In this document: one piece after another, positions 58,216-64,000 of the stretch
Layout of the letters: each line of letters begins with the position of its first letter
How positions within the stretch are numbered: position 1 is the stretch's first letter
DNA from: Sphingomonas faeni
GTDB taxonomy: Bacteria > Pseudomonadota > Alphaproteobacteria > Sphingomonadales > Sphingomonadaceae
Length of the DNA: 64,000 nt
Assembly: GCF_023195535.1 (NCBI RefSeq)
Contig: NZ_JALPNF010000001.1
Coordinates: 744,001-808,000, forward strand
Direction: 5' to 3'
Notes under the pieces: model-generated
What the model was told of the DNA's origin: nothing
Database searches by the model: none
Seen by the model: the letters and a program-made list of their open reading frames with translations, nothing else
Made by a program: the position numbers and the translations under genes

Positions 58216-59424
58216 ATGCACGCCATGACGCCGACGGAGGTCTTCCTCCTTGCGATGCTCATCATCTTCACGGTGCCGTACCTGGTGTGGCGGCTCGGGC
58301 GGACCGATTACTGGGCGCCGCTGGTGGTCGTGCAGATCATCGGTGGCATCCTGCTCGGTCCGGGCGTGCTCGGCGCAGCGTATCCTGATTATTATGCGAC
58401 GATCTTCACGCCCGCGACCTTGGGCTCGCTCAACGGCGTGGCATGGTGGGCGGTGATGATGTTCGTCTGGGTCGCCGGCATCGAGCTCGACCTCGGCGAG
58501 GCGTGGAAGCGGCGCGGCGAGACCGGCGTCACCGCAGGGCTCGCGCTCGCGGTGCCACTGGTAACCGGCAGCATCGCGGCGGCGCTGATGCTGCGCTACC
58601 CCGGCTGGCGCGGGCCGGACGGCGCGACGTGGCAGGTGGTGCTCGGCATCGGCATGGCCTGCGCCGTCACAGCCCTCCCCATTCTCGTCCTCTTTCTCGA
58701 AAAGCTCGAGATCCTGCGCGAACCGATCGGCCAGCGGATCCTGCGCTACGCGAGCCTCGACGACATCGCGATCTGGGGCGTGCTCGCGCTGATCCTGCTC
58801 GACTGGGAGCGCGTCGGGCGGCAGGGCGGCTTCCTGGTCGGGTTCGCCGTGGCGACGTTGCTCGTGCGGAAACTGATGGGGATGATCGAGGAGCGCGACC
58901 GCTGGTATGTCAGCCTGATCTGGCTCGCCGGCTGTGGGTTCGCGGCGGACTGGGCGGGGCTGCACTTCATGGTCGGCGCGTTCCTGTCGGGCGCGGTGCT
59001 CGATTCGAAATGGTTTACCACGGCCAGGATGGACCAGTTCCGCCACTTCGTGCTGCTCGCGGTGATGCCGGTGTTCTTCCTGTCGACCGGCCTGAAGACG
59101 CAGTGGGCGGTCGGCGGGTTAGCGGTCTTTGCCGCCGCTGCGTTGCTGCTGATCGCGTCGGTCGGCGGCAAGCTCATGGGGGTGCACGCCGCCGGGCGGA
59201 TCCTGAAATGGCGGCCCGGCGAGGCGTCGGCGATCGGCTGGCTGCTCCAGACCAAGGCGCTGATTATGATCATCTTCGTCAACATCCTGCTGGATAAGAA
59301 GATCATCACCAACGAGACGTTCACCGCGCTGCTGCTGATGGCGCTGGCGAGCACGATGCTGACCGTGCCGATGGTCGCGCCGAAGCTCAAGAAGCTGGCG
59401 GGGCTGGTGGGGAAGAGTGGCTGA
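58216..59424 (+). CDS. Cation:proton antiporter (CPA2 family)
   Basis: The 402-residue membrane protein has about 12 hydrophobic segments and the CPA2 transporter layout. A LLGPGVLG motif lies in the early helices, IELDLGEAWKRR in the first half, and FMVGAFLSGAVLD and MPVFFLSTGLKT in the second. The paired family members exchange Na+ or K+ for H+. No regulatory TrkA-N domain is present. The frame is open to 57724, but ATG 58216 has a strong GAGGGGGA ribosome binding site. Confidence 0.9.
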   Translation: MHAMTPTEVFLLAMLIIFTVPYLVWRLGRTDYWAPLVVVQIIGGILLGPGVLGAAYPDYYATIFTPATLGSLNGVAWWAVMMFVWVAGIELDLGEAWKRRGETGVTAGLALAVPLVTGSIAAALMLRYPGWRGPDGATWQVVLGIGMACAVTALPILVLFLEKLEILREPIGQRILRYASLDDIAIWGVLALILLDWERVGRQGGFLVGFAVATLLVRKLMGMIEERDRWYVSLIWLAGCGFAADWAGLHFMVGAFLSGAVLDSKWFTTARMDQFRHFVLLAVMPVFFLSTGLKTQWAVGGLAVFAAAALLLIASVGGKLMGVHAAGRILKWRPGEASAIGWLLQTKALIMIIFVNILLDKKIITNETFTALLLMALASTMLTVPMVAPKLKKLAGLVGKSG

Positions 59425-59437
59425 GGGCCCCCCTGCA

Positions 59438-59562
59438 ATCCTCCCCCGCAAGGGGGAGGTGGCTGGCGCTTGCCAGACGGAGGGGGAGGAGACGGAACAG
59501 AAGTTTCGCGTGCCGCCCCCTCCGTCGCCTTCGGCGCCACCTCCCCCTAGCGGGGGAGGATT
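59438..59562. repeat. REP-like paired palindrome, family C
   Basis: ATCCTCCCCCGCAAGGGGGAGG and CCTCCCCCTAGCGGGGGAGGAT are inverted. It lies between the antiporter and pspF. Confidence 0.9.
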
Positions 59563-59565
59563 ACT

Positions 59566-60603
59566 TTAACCGCCAGCGTTCAGCAGGTCGTGGCGCTTCA
59601 GCGCGTGGCGGAGTTGGTCGTAGCTTAGGCCCAGCGCCTCGGCGGTGGCGCGCTGGTTGAAGCGATGGTCCGACAGCGCACGCGACAGCAGGTCCCGTTC
59701 GAAGCGGGACACGCGGGACTTGAAGTCCGATGGGCCTTCCTCGCAGGCCACGACCGGGTCTTCGCCGTCCTCCGCTTCGGCTGGTTGCGGGGTCACGGCT
59801 GCGGGTTTCGGCGCGCTTGAGGCCCCCGGCCGGTGCGGCGACTGGAACGGGTCGATCTCGATCGCGTCGATCGGCCCGGCCTGTTCCCAGCGATACACCG
59901 CGCGCTCGACGACGTTGCGCAACTCACGCACGTTCCCCGGCCAGCGATACGCGATCAGCGCGTCCATCGCCACGGGGCCAAAGCCCTCCCAGCGTTCGCG
60001 CCCCAACTCCGACGCCATCCGCCGCCCGAAATGCTCGGCGAGCACCACCACGTCGCCGGTCCGCGCGCGCAAGGGGGGCAAGGTCACCACCTCGAACGAC
60101 AGCCGGTCGAGAAGATCGGCGCGAAACTCATGCCGGTCGACCTTGTCGGGAAGATGCTCGTTGGTCGCGGCCACGATCCGCACGTCGACGCGCATCGGCC
60201 GCGACGAGCCGATCCGCGTGATCTCGCCGTATTCGACCGCGCGCAGCAACCGGTCCTGCGCCGCCATCGACAGCGTCCCCAACTCGTCGAGGAACAGCGT
60301 TCCGCCATCGGCCTCCTCGAACCGCCCGACCCGTGCCTTGGTCGCGCCGGTAAAGGCACCCGCCTCGTGCCCGAACAATTCCGCCTCGATCAACGTTTCG
60401 GGCAGCGCCGCGCAGTTCATGATCACCAGCGGCTGATCCCACCGCGATGACAATCGATGCAGTCGCTCGGCGACCAGTTCCTTGCCCGTCCCGCGCTCGC
60501 CGATCACCAACACCGGGCGATCCAAGGCCGCCGCCCGCGACGCGCGCTCCAGTGCCGCCATGAACGTGCCGGATTCGCCGATGACCTGTGTCGTTCGCTC
60601 CAT
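59566..60603 (-). CDS. pspF: Phage shock protein operon transcriptional activator
   Basis: The 345-residue protein is an AAA+ sigma-54 activator without a receiver domain. Walker A is GERGTGKE. The sigma-54 contact loop is GAFTGATKARVG, and FLDELGTLS is in the Walker B region. The C-terminal helix-turn-helix (FNQRATAEALGLSYDQLRHALKRHDL) is of the Fis type. The frame is open upstream, but the family start is MERTTQVIG (60601-60603). It diverges from the psp genes and should drive their sigma-54 promoter. Confidence 0.93.
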   Translation of the reverse strand: MERTTQVIGESGTFMAALERASRAAALDRPVLVIGERGTGKELVAERLHRLSSRWDQPLVIMNCAALPETLIEAELFGHEAGAFTGATKARVGRFEEADGGTLFLDELGTLSMAAQDRLLRAVEYGEITRIGSSRPMRVDVRIVAATNEHLPDKVDRHEFRADLLDRLSFEVVTLPPLRARTGDVVVLAEHFGRRMASELGRERWEGFGPVAMDALIAYRWPGNVRELRNVVERAVYRWEQAGPIDAIEIDPFQSPHRPGASSAPKPAAVTPQPAEAEDGEDPVVACEEGPSDFKSRVSRFERDLLSRALSDHRFNQRATAEALGLSYDQLRHALKRHDLLNAGG

Positions 60604-60703
60604 GGCGAAGATGTGGCGCGAATTCCCAACTCTTGGCAAGCTTGCGGGCGGCGCCCAACACGCAAAATCGCGCAAACCCCTGCAATTCCGCCATTTTCAA
60701 AAC

Positions 60704-60719
60704 TGGCACGACAGATGCA
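60704..60719 (+). promoter_or_regulatory. Sigma-54 promoter of the psp operon
   Basis: TGGCACGACAGATGCA carries GG and GC with exactly ten bases between them, as in a -24/-12 element; it deviates only by A in place of the first T of TTGC. It lies 57 bases upstream of the first small ORF and about 100 bases from the pspF start, with pspF supplying the activator. Confidence 0.8.
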
Positions 60720-60775
60720 ATGCTTGAGGCAACCCGCCGAATAGCGGAACCAACCAACCTCAAAGGGGACCCACC

Positions 60776-60919
60776 ATGTTCAACACCAACATCGCCCGCA
60801 CCGTCGCCGCCACCCTCTGCACCATCGTCGTCAGCGCAACCTGCGTCCTCGGCGCAGTCGGCCCAGCGATCGCAACCAACACAACGCCCATCGCGGTCCA
60901 TACCGCAATCGTGGCATAA
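60776..60919 (+). CDS. 47-residue small ORF at the head of the psp operon
   Basis: This frame of 48 codons, too short for usual gene finding, starts at ATG 60776 just after AAAGGGGA (ribosome binding site, spacing about 6) and ends TAA at 60917-60919. The product (MFNTNIARTVAATLCTIVV...) has a hydrophobic helix at about residues 9-30 and a short polar end, consistent with a signal peptide or single-span membrane peptide. It is the first gene after the sigma-54 promoter, 52 bases before pspA. No function is known. Confidence 0.65.
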   Translation: MFNTNIARTVAATLCTIVVSATCVLGAVGPAIATNTTPIAVHTAIVA

Positions 60920-60971
60920 GACCCCGACGGCTCCCCGAGAGCCTCGGGCCGACCCCTGGAGTAGGATTTAC

Positions 60972-61637
60972 ATGGGCATCTTTTCCCGCACCCGCGACAT
61001 CGTCGCCGCCAACTTCGCCGATCTCATCGAGAAGGCCGAAGACCCGTCGAAGATGATCCGCATGATCATCCTCGAGATGGAGGAGACGCTGGTCGAGGTT
61101 CGCGCCTCCGCCGCGCGCACCATCGCCGACCAGAAGGAGATGCGCCGCCATATCTCGAAGCTGGAACAGCTCCAGGACAACTGGACCGAGAAGGCCGAGC
61201 TCGCGCTGAGCAAGGACCGCGAGGACCTCGCCAAGGCAGCGCTCGTGGAACGCCAGAAGGCGTTCGACATGGCCGAGCAGCTGAAGGCCGAGGTCGGCGT
61301 GCTCGACGATGCGCTGCGCGCGTCGGAAGAGGACATCGCCAAGCTCCAGACCAAGCTCCGCGAGGCGCGCACCAAGCAGAACGCGGTGCAGACCCGGCTG
61401 GAAAGCGCGAACAACCGCACCCGGCTTCGGGAAATGTACAACGGCCCGAAGACGCACGAGGCGTTCAGCCGCTTCGAGATCCTCGACCGCCGCGTCGACG
61501 AGGCCGAGGGCCGCGCGGACGCGATGGGGCTCGGGGTCGTCAAGACGCTCGAGGAGGAAATCGCCGAGCTGCGCAGCGACGACAAGGTCAACGCCCAGCT
61601 CGCCGCGCTCAAGGCGCGCATGAAGAAGGACGATTGA
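60972..61637 (+). CDS. pspA: Phage shock protein A
   Basis: The 221-residue coiled-coil protein of the PspA/IM30/ESCRT-III family starts MGIFSRTRDIVAANFADLIE, the amphipathic helix 0, followed by long heptad helices. It polymerises at the inner membrane to maintain proton motive force and inhibits PspF. The length is close to E. coli PspA (222). GGAGTAGGAT is the ribosome binding site. Confidence 0.95.
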   Translation: MGIFSRTRDIVAANFADLIEKAEDPSKMIRMIILEMEETLVEVRASAARTIADQKEMRRHISKLEQLQDNWTEKAELALSKDREDLAKAALVERQKAFDMAEQLKAEVGVLDDALRASEEDIAKLQTKLREARTKQNAVQTRLESANNRTRLREMYNGPKTHEAFSRFEILDRRVDEAEGRADAMGLGVVKTLEEEIAELRSDDKVNAQLAALKARMKKDD

Positions 61638-61638
61638 G

Positions 61639-61926
61639 ATGGATGACCTGACCCCCGTTCTCGTCTGCGCGGTACTGTTCATCGGGCTGCCCTGGGTGAT
61701 CCTGCACTACATCACCAAGTGGAAGCAGGCGCCGCGGATCACCGAGGAAGACGAGAAGCTGCTCGACGAGATGCAGATGCTCGCCCGCCGCCTCGAAGAC
61801 CGCGTGATGACCGTCGAACGGATCATCGCCGCCGACAATCCGGACTGGAAGCCGGGCCTCGGCACCACGCAATCGCCGTATCTGTCGGACCAGCAATCCG
61901 ACCGCACTTCTGATCGGAGGAACTGA
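61639..61926 (+). CDS. pspB: Envelope stress response membrane protein PspB
   Basis: The 95-residue protein has one N-terminal helix (about residues 6-24) and the conserved IGLPWVILHYITKW segment. A cytoplasmic coiled-coil follows with LLDEMQMLARRLEDRVMTVERII, typical of PspB. With PspC it relieves PspA inhibition of PspF. It starts two bases after pspA. Confidence 0.92.
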   Translation: MDDLTPVLVCAVLFIGLPWVILHYITKWKQAPRITEEDEKLLDEMQMLARRLEDRVMTVERIIAADNPDWKPGLGTTQSPYLSDQQSDRTSDRRN

Positions 61927-61927
61927 A

Positions 61928-62311
61928 ATGTCCGGCAGCCGCACGCAGTTTTACCTCGATAAGCAGAATGCCAAGTGGAAGGGCGTCTGCGCCGGGATCT
62001 CCGATTATACCGGGATCGACGTGCTCTTCGTCCGCGTCGCGATGGTCGTGCTCACGCTCGCCGGCGGCTTTCCCTGGACGCTGCTCGCCTATTGGCTGGT
62101 CGCCTGGATGGGGCATGCCAAGCCGATCGGGCTGTACGAGACGCCCGACGACGCGAAGTTCTGGCAGGGTGTCCGCTCGAACCCGAAGCGCTCGACCGCC
62201 GAGGTCCGGAGCAAATTCCGCGACATCGACCGCCGCCTCGCCGACATCGAGACGCATTACACCAGCCGCAACAGCACCAGCCTTGCGGCAGAGATCGACA
62301 GCCTGCGCTGA
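61928..62311 (+). CDS. pspC: Envelope stress response membrane protein PspC
   Basis: The 127-residue protein has the PspC domain at the N-terminus: LDKQNAKWKGVCAGISDYTGIDVLFVRV, then a membrane segment AMVVLTLAGGFPWTLLAYWLVAW. A C-terminal coiled-coil tail (about 90-127) follows. It senses membrane stress together with PspB. The start lies two bases after pspB. Confidence 0.93.
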   Translation: MSGSRTQFYLDKQNAKWKGVCAGISDYTGIDVLFVRVAMVVLTLAGGFPWTLLAYWLVAWMGHAKPIGLYETPDDAKFWQGVRSNPKRSTAEVRSKFRDIDRRLADIETHYTSRNSTSLAAEIDSLR

Positions 62312-62338
62312 GACGCGGCGTCAACAGGGAGACCAACG

Positions 62339-62632
62339 ATGGACTGGGGTAAACCTTTATTTGTCATTGCGATCATCGCGATCTCGACGGCGGGGTGGGT
62401 GATCAACAACTGGATCCGTGCACGACACGGCTACGCGCCGAGCGACGATTGGGGCAGGACGATGAAGCGCGAGCCCAATGCCGAGCGGCAGGTCGAACTG
62501 CTCAGCAGCGAGAACGAGCGCCTGACCGGCCAGGTTTCCCGCCTCGAGGAGCGAATCGCAGTCCTCGAACGCATCGCCACTGATCCCGCCGAGCGCACCG
62601 CCCGCGAGATCGAGGCCCTTCGCGACCGCTGA
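62339..62632 (+). CDS. PspB-like small membrane coiled-coil protein 1
   Basis: The 97-residue protein has one N-terminal membrane segment (about residues 6-24) followed by a hydrophilic coiled coil with repeated LEERIAVLERIA spacing near residues 65-80. This order matches PspB, but I see none of the PspB-specific residues. It follows pspC by 27 bases in the same direction. Function is unknown; co-expression under the sigma-54 promoter is inferred. Confidence 0.8.
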   Translation: MDWGKPLFVIAIIAISTAGWVINNWIRARHGYAPSDDWGRTMKREPNAERQVELLSSENERLTGQVSRLEERIAVLERIATDPAERTAREIEALRDR

Positions 62633-62667
62633 GCCGTCGCCCGAACGCTATCACAGGAGACAAGATC

Positions 62668-62916
62668 ATGAATGGTGGACAGGTGATGGTCGTGATGATC
62701 GTCCTGATCGTGATGATTACCGGCATCTTCAAATCGCGGCACAAGAGCACGCGACATGCAGAAGGCGCTTCGCTGATGAACGATCCCGAAGCGGCGCGAC
62801 TGCGCGACGAAGTGCAGCAGATGAAGGAGCGCATTCAGGTGCTGGAGCGCGTAATCACCGACAACCACAAGAGCGTCGATCTCGACCGAGAGATCGAGCG
62901 GCTCCGCGACCGCTAA
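62668..62916 (+). CDS. PspB-like small membrane coiled-coil protein 2
   Basis: The 82-residue protein has a strongly hydrophobic N-terminus (MVVMIVLIVMITGIF, residues 7-21). A charged coiled coil follows, with EVQQMKERIQVLERVITDNH near residues 52-70, and a terminal REIERLRDR. It is close in layout to the 97- and 79-residue neighbours; the ERIxVLERI heptad recurs. There is a 35-base gap to the preceding gene. Confidence 0.8.
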   Translation: MNGGQVMVVMIVLIVMITGIFKSRHKSTRHAEGASLMNDPEAARLRDEVQQMKERIQVLERVITDNHKSVDLDREIERLRDR

Positions 62917-62928
62917 GAGGAGGCGGAC

Positions 62929-63168
62929 ATGATCGAACCCAACGTCTATATCATCCTGGCGCTGGCGAGCCTTGCGGGGCTGGCGATGATCGTCGCCGGC
63001 GGGCTGGCGGGATGGCGCGGCTGGCTCTCGCTGCGGCGGATGGAGCTGGGCCAGATGCACGACGGCGGCATGCCGGTCGCGGTATCGACCGGATCGCGGA
63101 TCGAGATCGCCGACCTGAAGGAGCGCATCAAGAAGCTCGAGGCGATCGCCGCCGGGGTGGATCTCTAG
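62929..63168 (+). CDS. PspB-like small membrane coiled-coil protein 3
   Basis: The 79-residue protein has an N-terminal membrane span (residues 6-26), a short basic stretch (WRGWLSLRRMELGQMH) and a C-terminal EIADLKERIKKLEAIA coiled coil. It is the third of a series of small TM-plus-coiled-coil genes after pspC, 12 bases after the second. It lacks the classical PspB residues. Function is unknown. Confidence 0.78.
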   Translation: MIEPNVYIILALASLAGLAMIVAGGLAGWRGWLSLRRMELGQMHDGGMPVAVSTGSRIEIADLKERIKKLEAIAAGVDL

Positions 63169-63198
63169 AACGTTCCGCCCCTGCGGTATCCCCCCGAC

Positions 63199-63286
63199 CG
63201 TCACCCGTCACCCGTCACCCGTCACCCCAACGAAAGCTGGGGTCTCCCCACGATGATGAGAGCCCAGCTTTCGCTGGGGTGACGGA
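63199..63286. repeat. REP-like paired palindrome, family A, preceded by CGTCACC repeats
   Basis: CGTCACC is repeated in tandem about 63199-63221. The hairpin pair CCCCAACGAAAGCTGGGG / CCCAGCTTTCGCTGGGG follows in inverted orientation. It lies between the psp operon and sufE. Confidence 0.85.
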
Positions 63287-63402
63287 AATAGGCTTAGGGG
63301 GGGGGTACGATTAGGCTTCGGGTAACGTAGGTGGCTCAGGTCCACGAGTATGACCTGACGGACTGTTGCGAGCGGACCTTCACCGGAGTAACCGCCGCTT
63401 CC

Positions 63403-63810
63403 ATGGCCACCCTCACCGACATCCGCGAGGAATATGACTTCCTCGAACCCGACGACCGTTACCGCCTGCTGATCGATCTCGGCAAAGAGCTCGAACCGAT
63501 GCCGGATGCGCTCAAGACCGATGCGACGCTGGTGCGGGGGTGTTCGGCCTCAGTGTGGGTGTATCCGACCACCACCGACGATGGCCGGCTGCATTTCCTG
63601 GCGGACTCGAACGCCGCGATCACCAAGGGGATCATCGCGCTGGTTTTGCTGACGGTGCAGGATCAGGCGCCCGGCGAGATAGTCGCGACCGATATCAAGG
63701 CGGAACTGGCGCCGTTCGATCTGAGCAAGCAGTTGAGTTCGAACCGGACGCAGGGAATCCCGAACATGATCGCATTGATCCGGGAAACAGCCGAGCGCTA
63801 CGCGAAATAA
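63403..63810 (+). CDS. sufE: SufE family cysteine desulfurase activator
   Basis: The 135-residue protein has the SufE Cys in VRGCSASVWVYP, the site accepting sulfur from SufS/CsdA, preceded by LEPDDRYRLLIDLGKELEPMP. The C-terminal helix contains LSSNRTQGIPNMIALIRETA. The family stimulates cysteine desulfurase for Fe-S cluster assembly. The frame is open to 63331; I prefer ATG 63403 (MATLTDIREEYDFLE). Confidence 0.92.
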   Translation: MATLTDIREEYDFLEPDDRYRLLIDLGKELEPMPDALKTDATLVRGCSASVWVYPTTTDDGRLHFLADSNAAITKGIIALVLLTVQDQAPGEIVATDIKAELAPFDLSKQLSSNRTQGIPNMIALIRETAERYAK

Positions 63811-63815
63811 GATTT

Positions 63816-63942
63816 CGATCCTCCCCCGCCAGGGGGAGGTGGTGCCGAAGGCGACGGAGGGGGAGGACACGGAGCAGCGGTTGCCCTCTCCTCCCCCTCC
63901 GTCAGGCTTCGCCAGCCACCTCCCCCTGGCGGGGGAGGATCG
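63816..63942. repeat. REP-like paired palindrome, family C
   Basis: CGATCCTCCCCCGCCAGGGGG and CCCCCTGGCGGGGGAGGATCG are exact inverted arms at the ends of this stretch. Confidence 0.9.
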
Positions 63943-63943
63943 T

Positions 63944-64000
63944 TCAGGCAGGTCCAGACCCGGTCAGGCTCGCGACGATCTCATCGGCCTCGGTCCCAGC
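63944..64000 (-). CDS. 3' end of an unidentified gene, 5' part outside window
   Basis: Read on the minus strand, the last 57 bases give AGTEADEIVASLTGSGPA followed by TGA (63944-63946), without a stop before the window edge. It could be the C-terminus of a protein that begins beyond the window. The fragment is too short to name. Confidence 0.4.
   Translation of the reverse strand, partial: AGTEADEIVASLTGSGPA

Noticed and set aside
59566..63168. Prophage suggested by the name phage shock
   Set aside because: The psp genes are host stress genes; there is no integrase, capsid or lysis gene in the window.

Overview
The window is about 64 kb of high-GC chromosomal DNA whose gene content points to a sphingomonad (Alphaproteobacteria, most likely Sphingomonas or a close relative). 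The basis is a 14-gene alphaproteobacterial nuo cluster followed by birA, coaX and rnj; a DUF1467 gene and a DUF2842 gene; a zapA / 6S RNA / 5-FTHF cyclo-ligase neighbourhood; a PhoK-type alkaline phosphatase of the kind described from Sphingomonas; and many short paired palindromic intergenic repeats. I see no prophage, insertion sequence, CRISPR array or replication origin. The assignment is inference from gene content; no search was run.

Layout. 1-4471: the end-truncated part of a nucleotidyltransferase-like membrane protein (minus), a large membrane-anchored coiled-coil protein and an SDR oxidoreductase (both plus). 4622-23215 (minus): one long run read from right to left, nuoA-B-C-D-E-(small coiled-coil)-F-(small coiled-coil)-G-H-I-J-K-L-M-N-birA-coaX-rnj-DUF1467. 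Almost all junctions overlap by 1-4 nt, so it is probably one operon for respiratory complex I with cofactor and RNA-processing genes at the end. 23838-29496 (minus): suhB, efp, an M23 peptidase, an L,D-transpeptidase, thiE, class I aldolase, and a MazF/RHH toxin-antitoxin pair sitting between the aldolase and pgk. 29545-32390 (minus): pgk, a MOSC protein and gap, so gap-pgk-fba form a glycolytic cluster interrupted by the toxin-antitoxin module. 32535-33969 (plus): a small coiled-coil protein, zapA, 6S RNA, 5-formyltetrahydrofolate cyclo-ligase and DUF2842.

34262-34500 holds two identical tRNA-Asp(GTC) genes. An AI-2E family permease follows. 36075-44963 is a fatty-acid or acyl-CoA catabolic region: acyl-CoA ligase, serine hydrolase, a fused enoyl-CoA hydratase/3-hydroxyacyl-CoA dehydrogenase, a large/small acyl-CoA dehydrogenase pair, and thioesterase II. 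44982-49082: an exported YtcJ-like amidohydrolase, threonine ammonia-lyase with a C-terminal ACT region, and the N-end-rule transferase Bpt. 49316-52586 (minus): a circularly permuted ATP-grasp / alpha-E / transglutaminase-fold operon in which the transglutaminase-like protein has lost its cysteine. 52821-59424: a DsbD-like thiol:disulfide protein diverging from PhoK, a secreted beta-helix protein, and a CPA2-type antiporter.

59566-63168 is a phage-shock-protein locus: pspF diverging from a sigma-54 promoter that precedes a 47-residue small ORF, pspA, pspB, pspC and three further small membrane/coiled-coil genes that resemble PspB in layout. I consider this expanded psp operon the most interesting locus here, followed by the paired coiled-coil genes inside nuo and the toxin-antitoxin pair inside the glycolytic cluster. 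sufE and the last codons of an unidentified minus-strand gene close the window.

Intergenic space is filled with at least six families of REP-like paired palindromes, mostly 50-130 bp, including one inside the nuo operon between nuoI and nuoJ.
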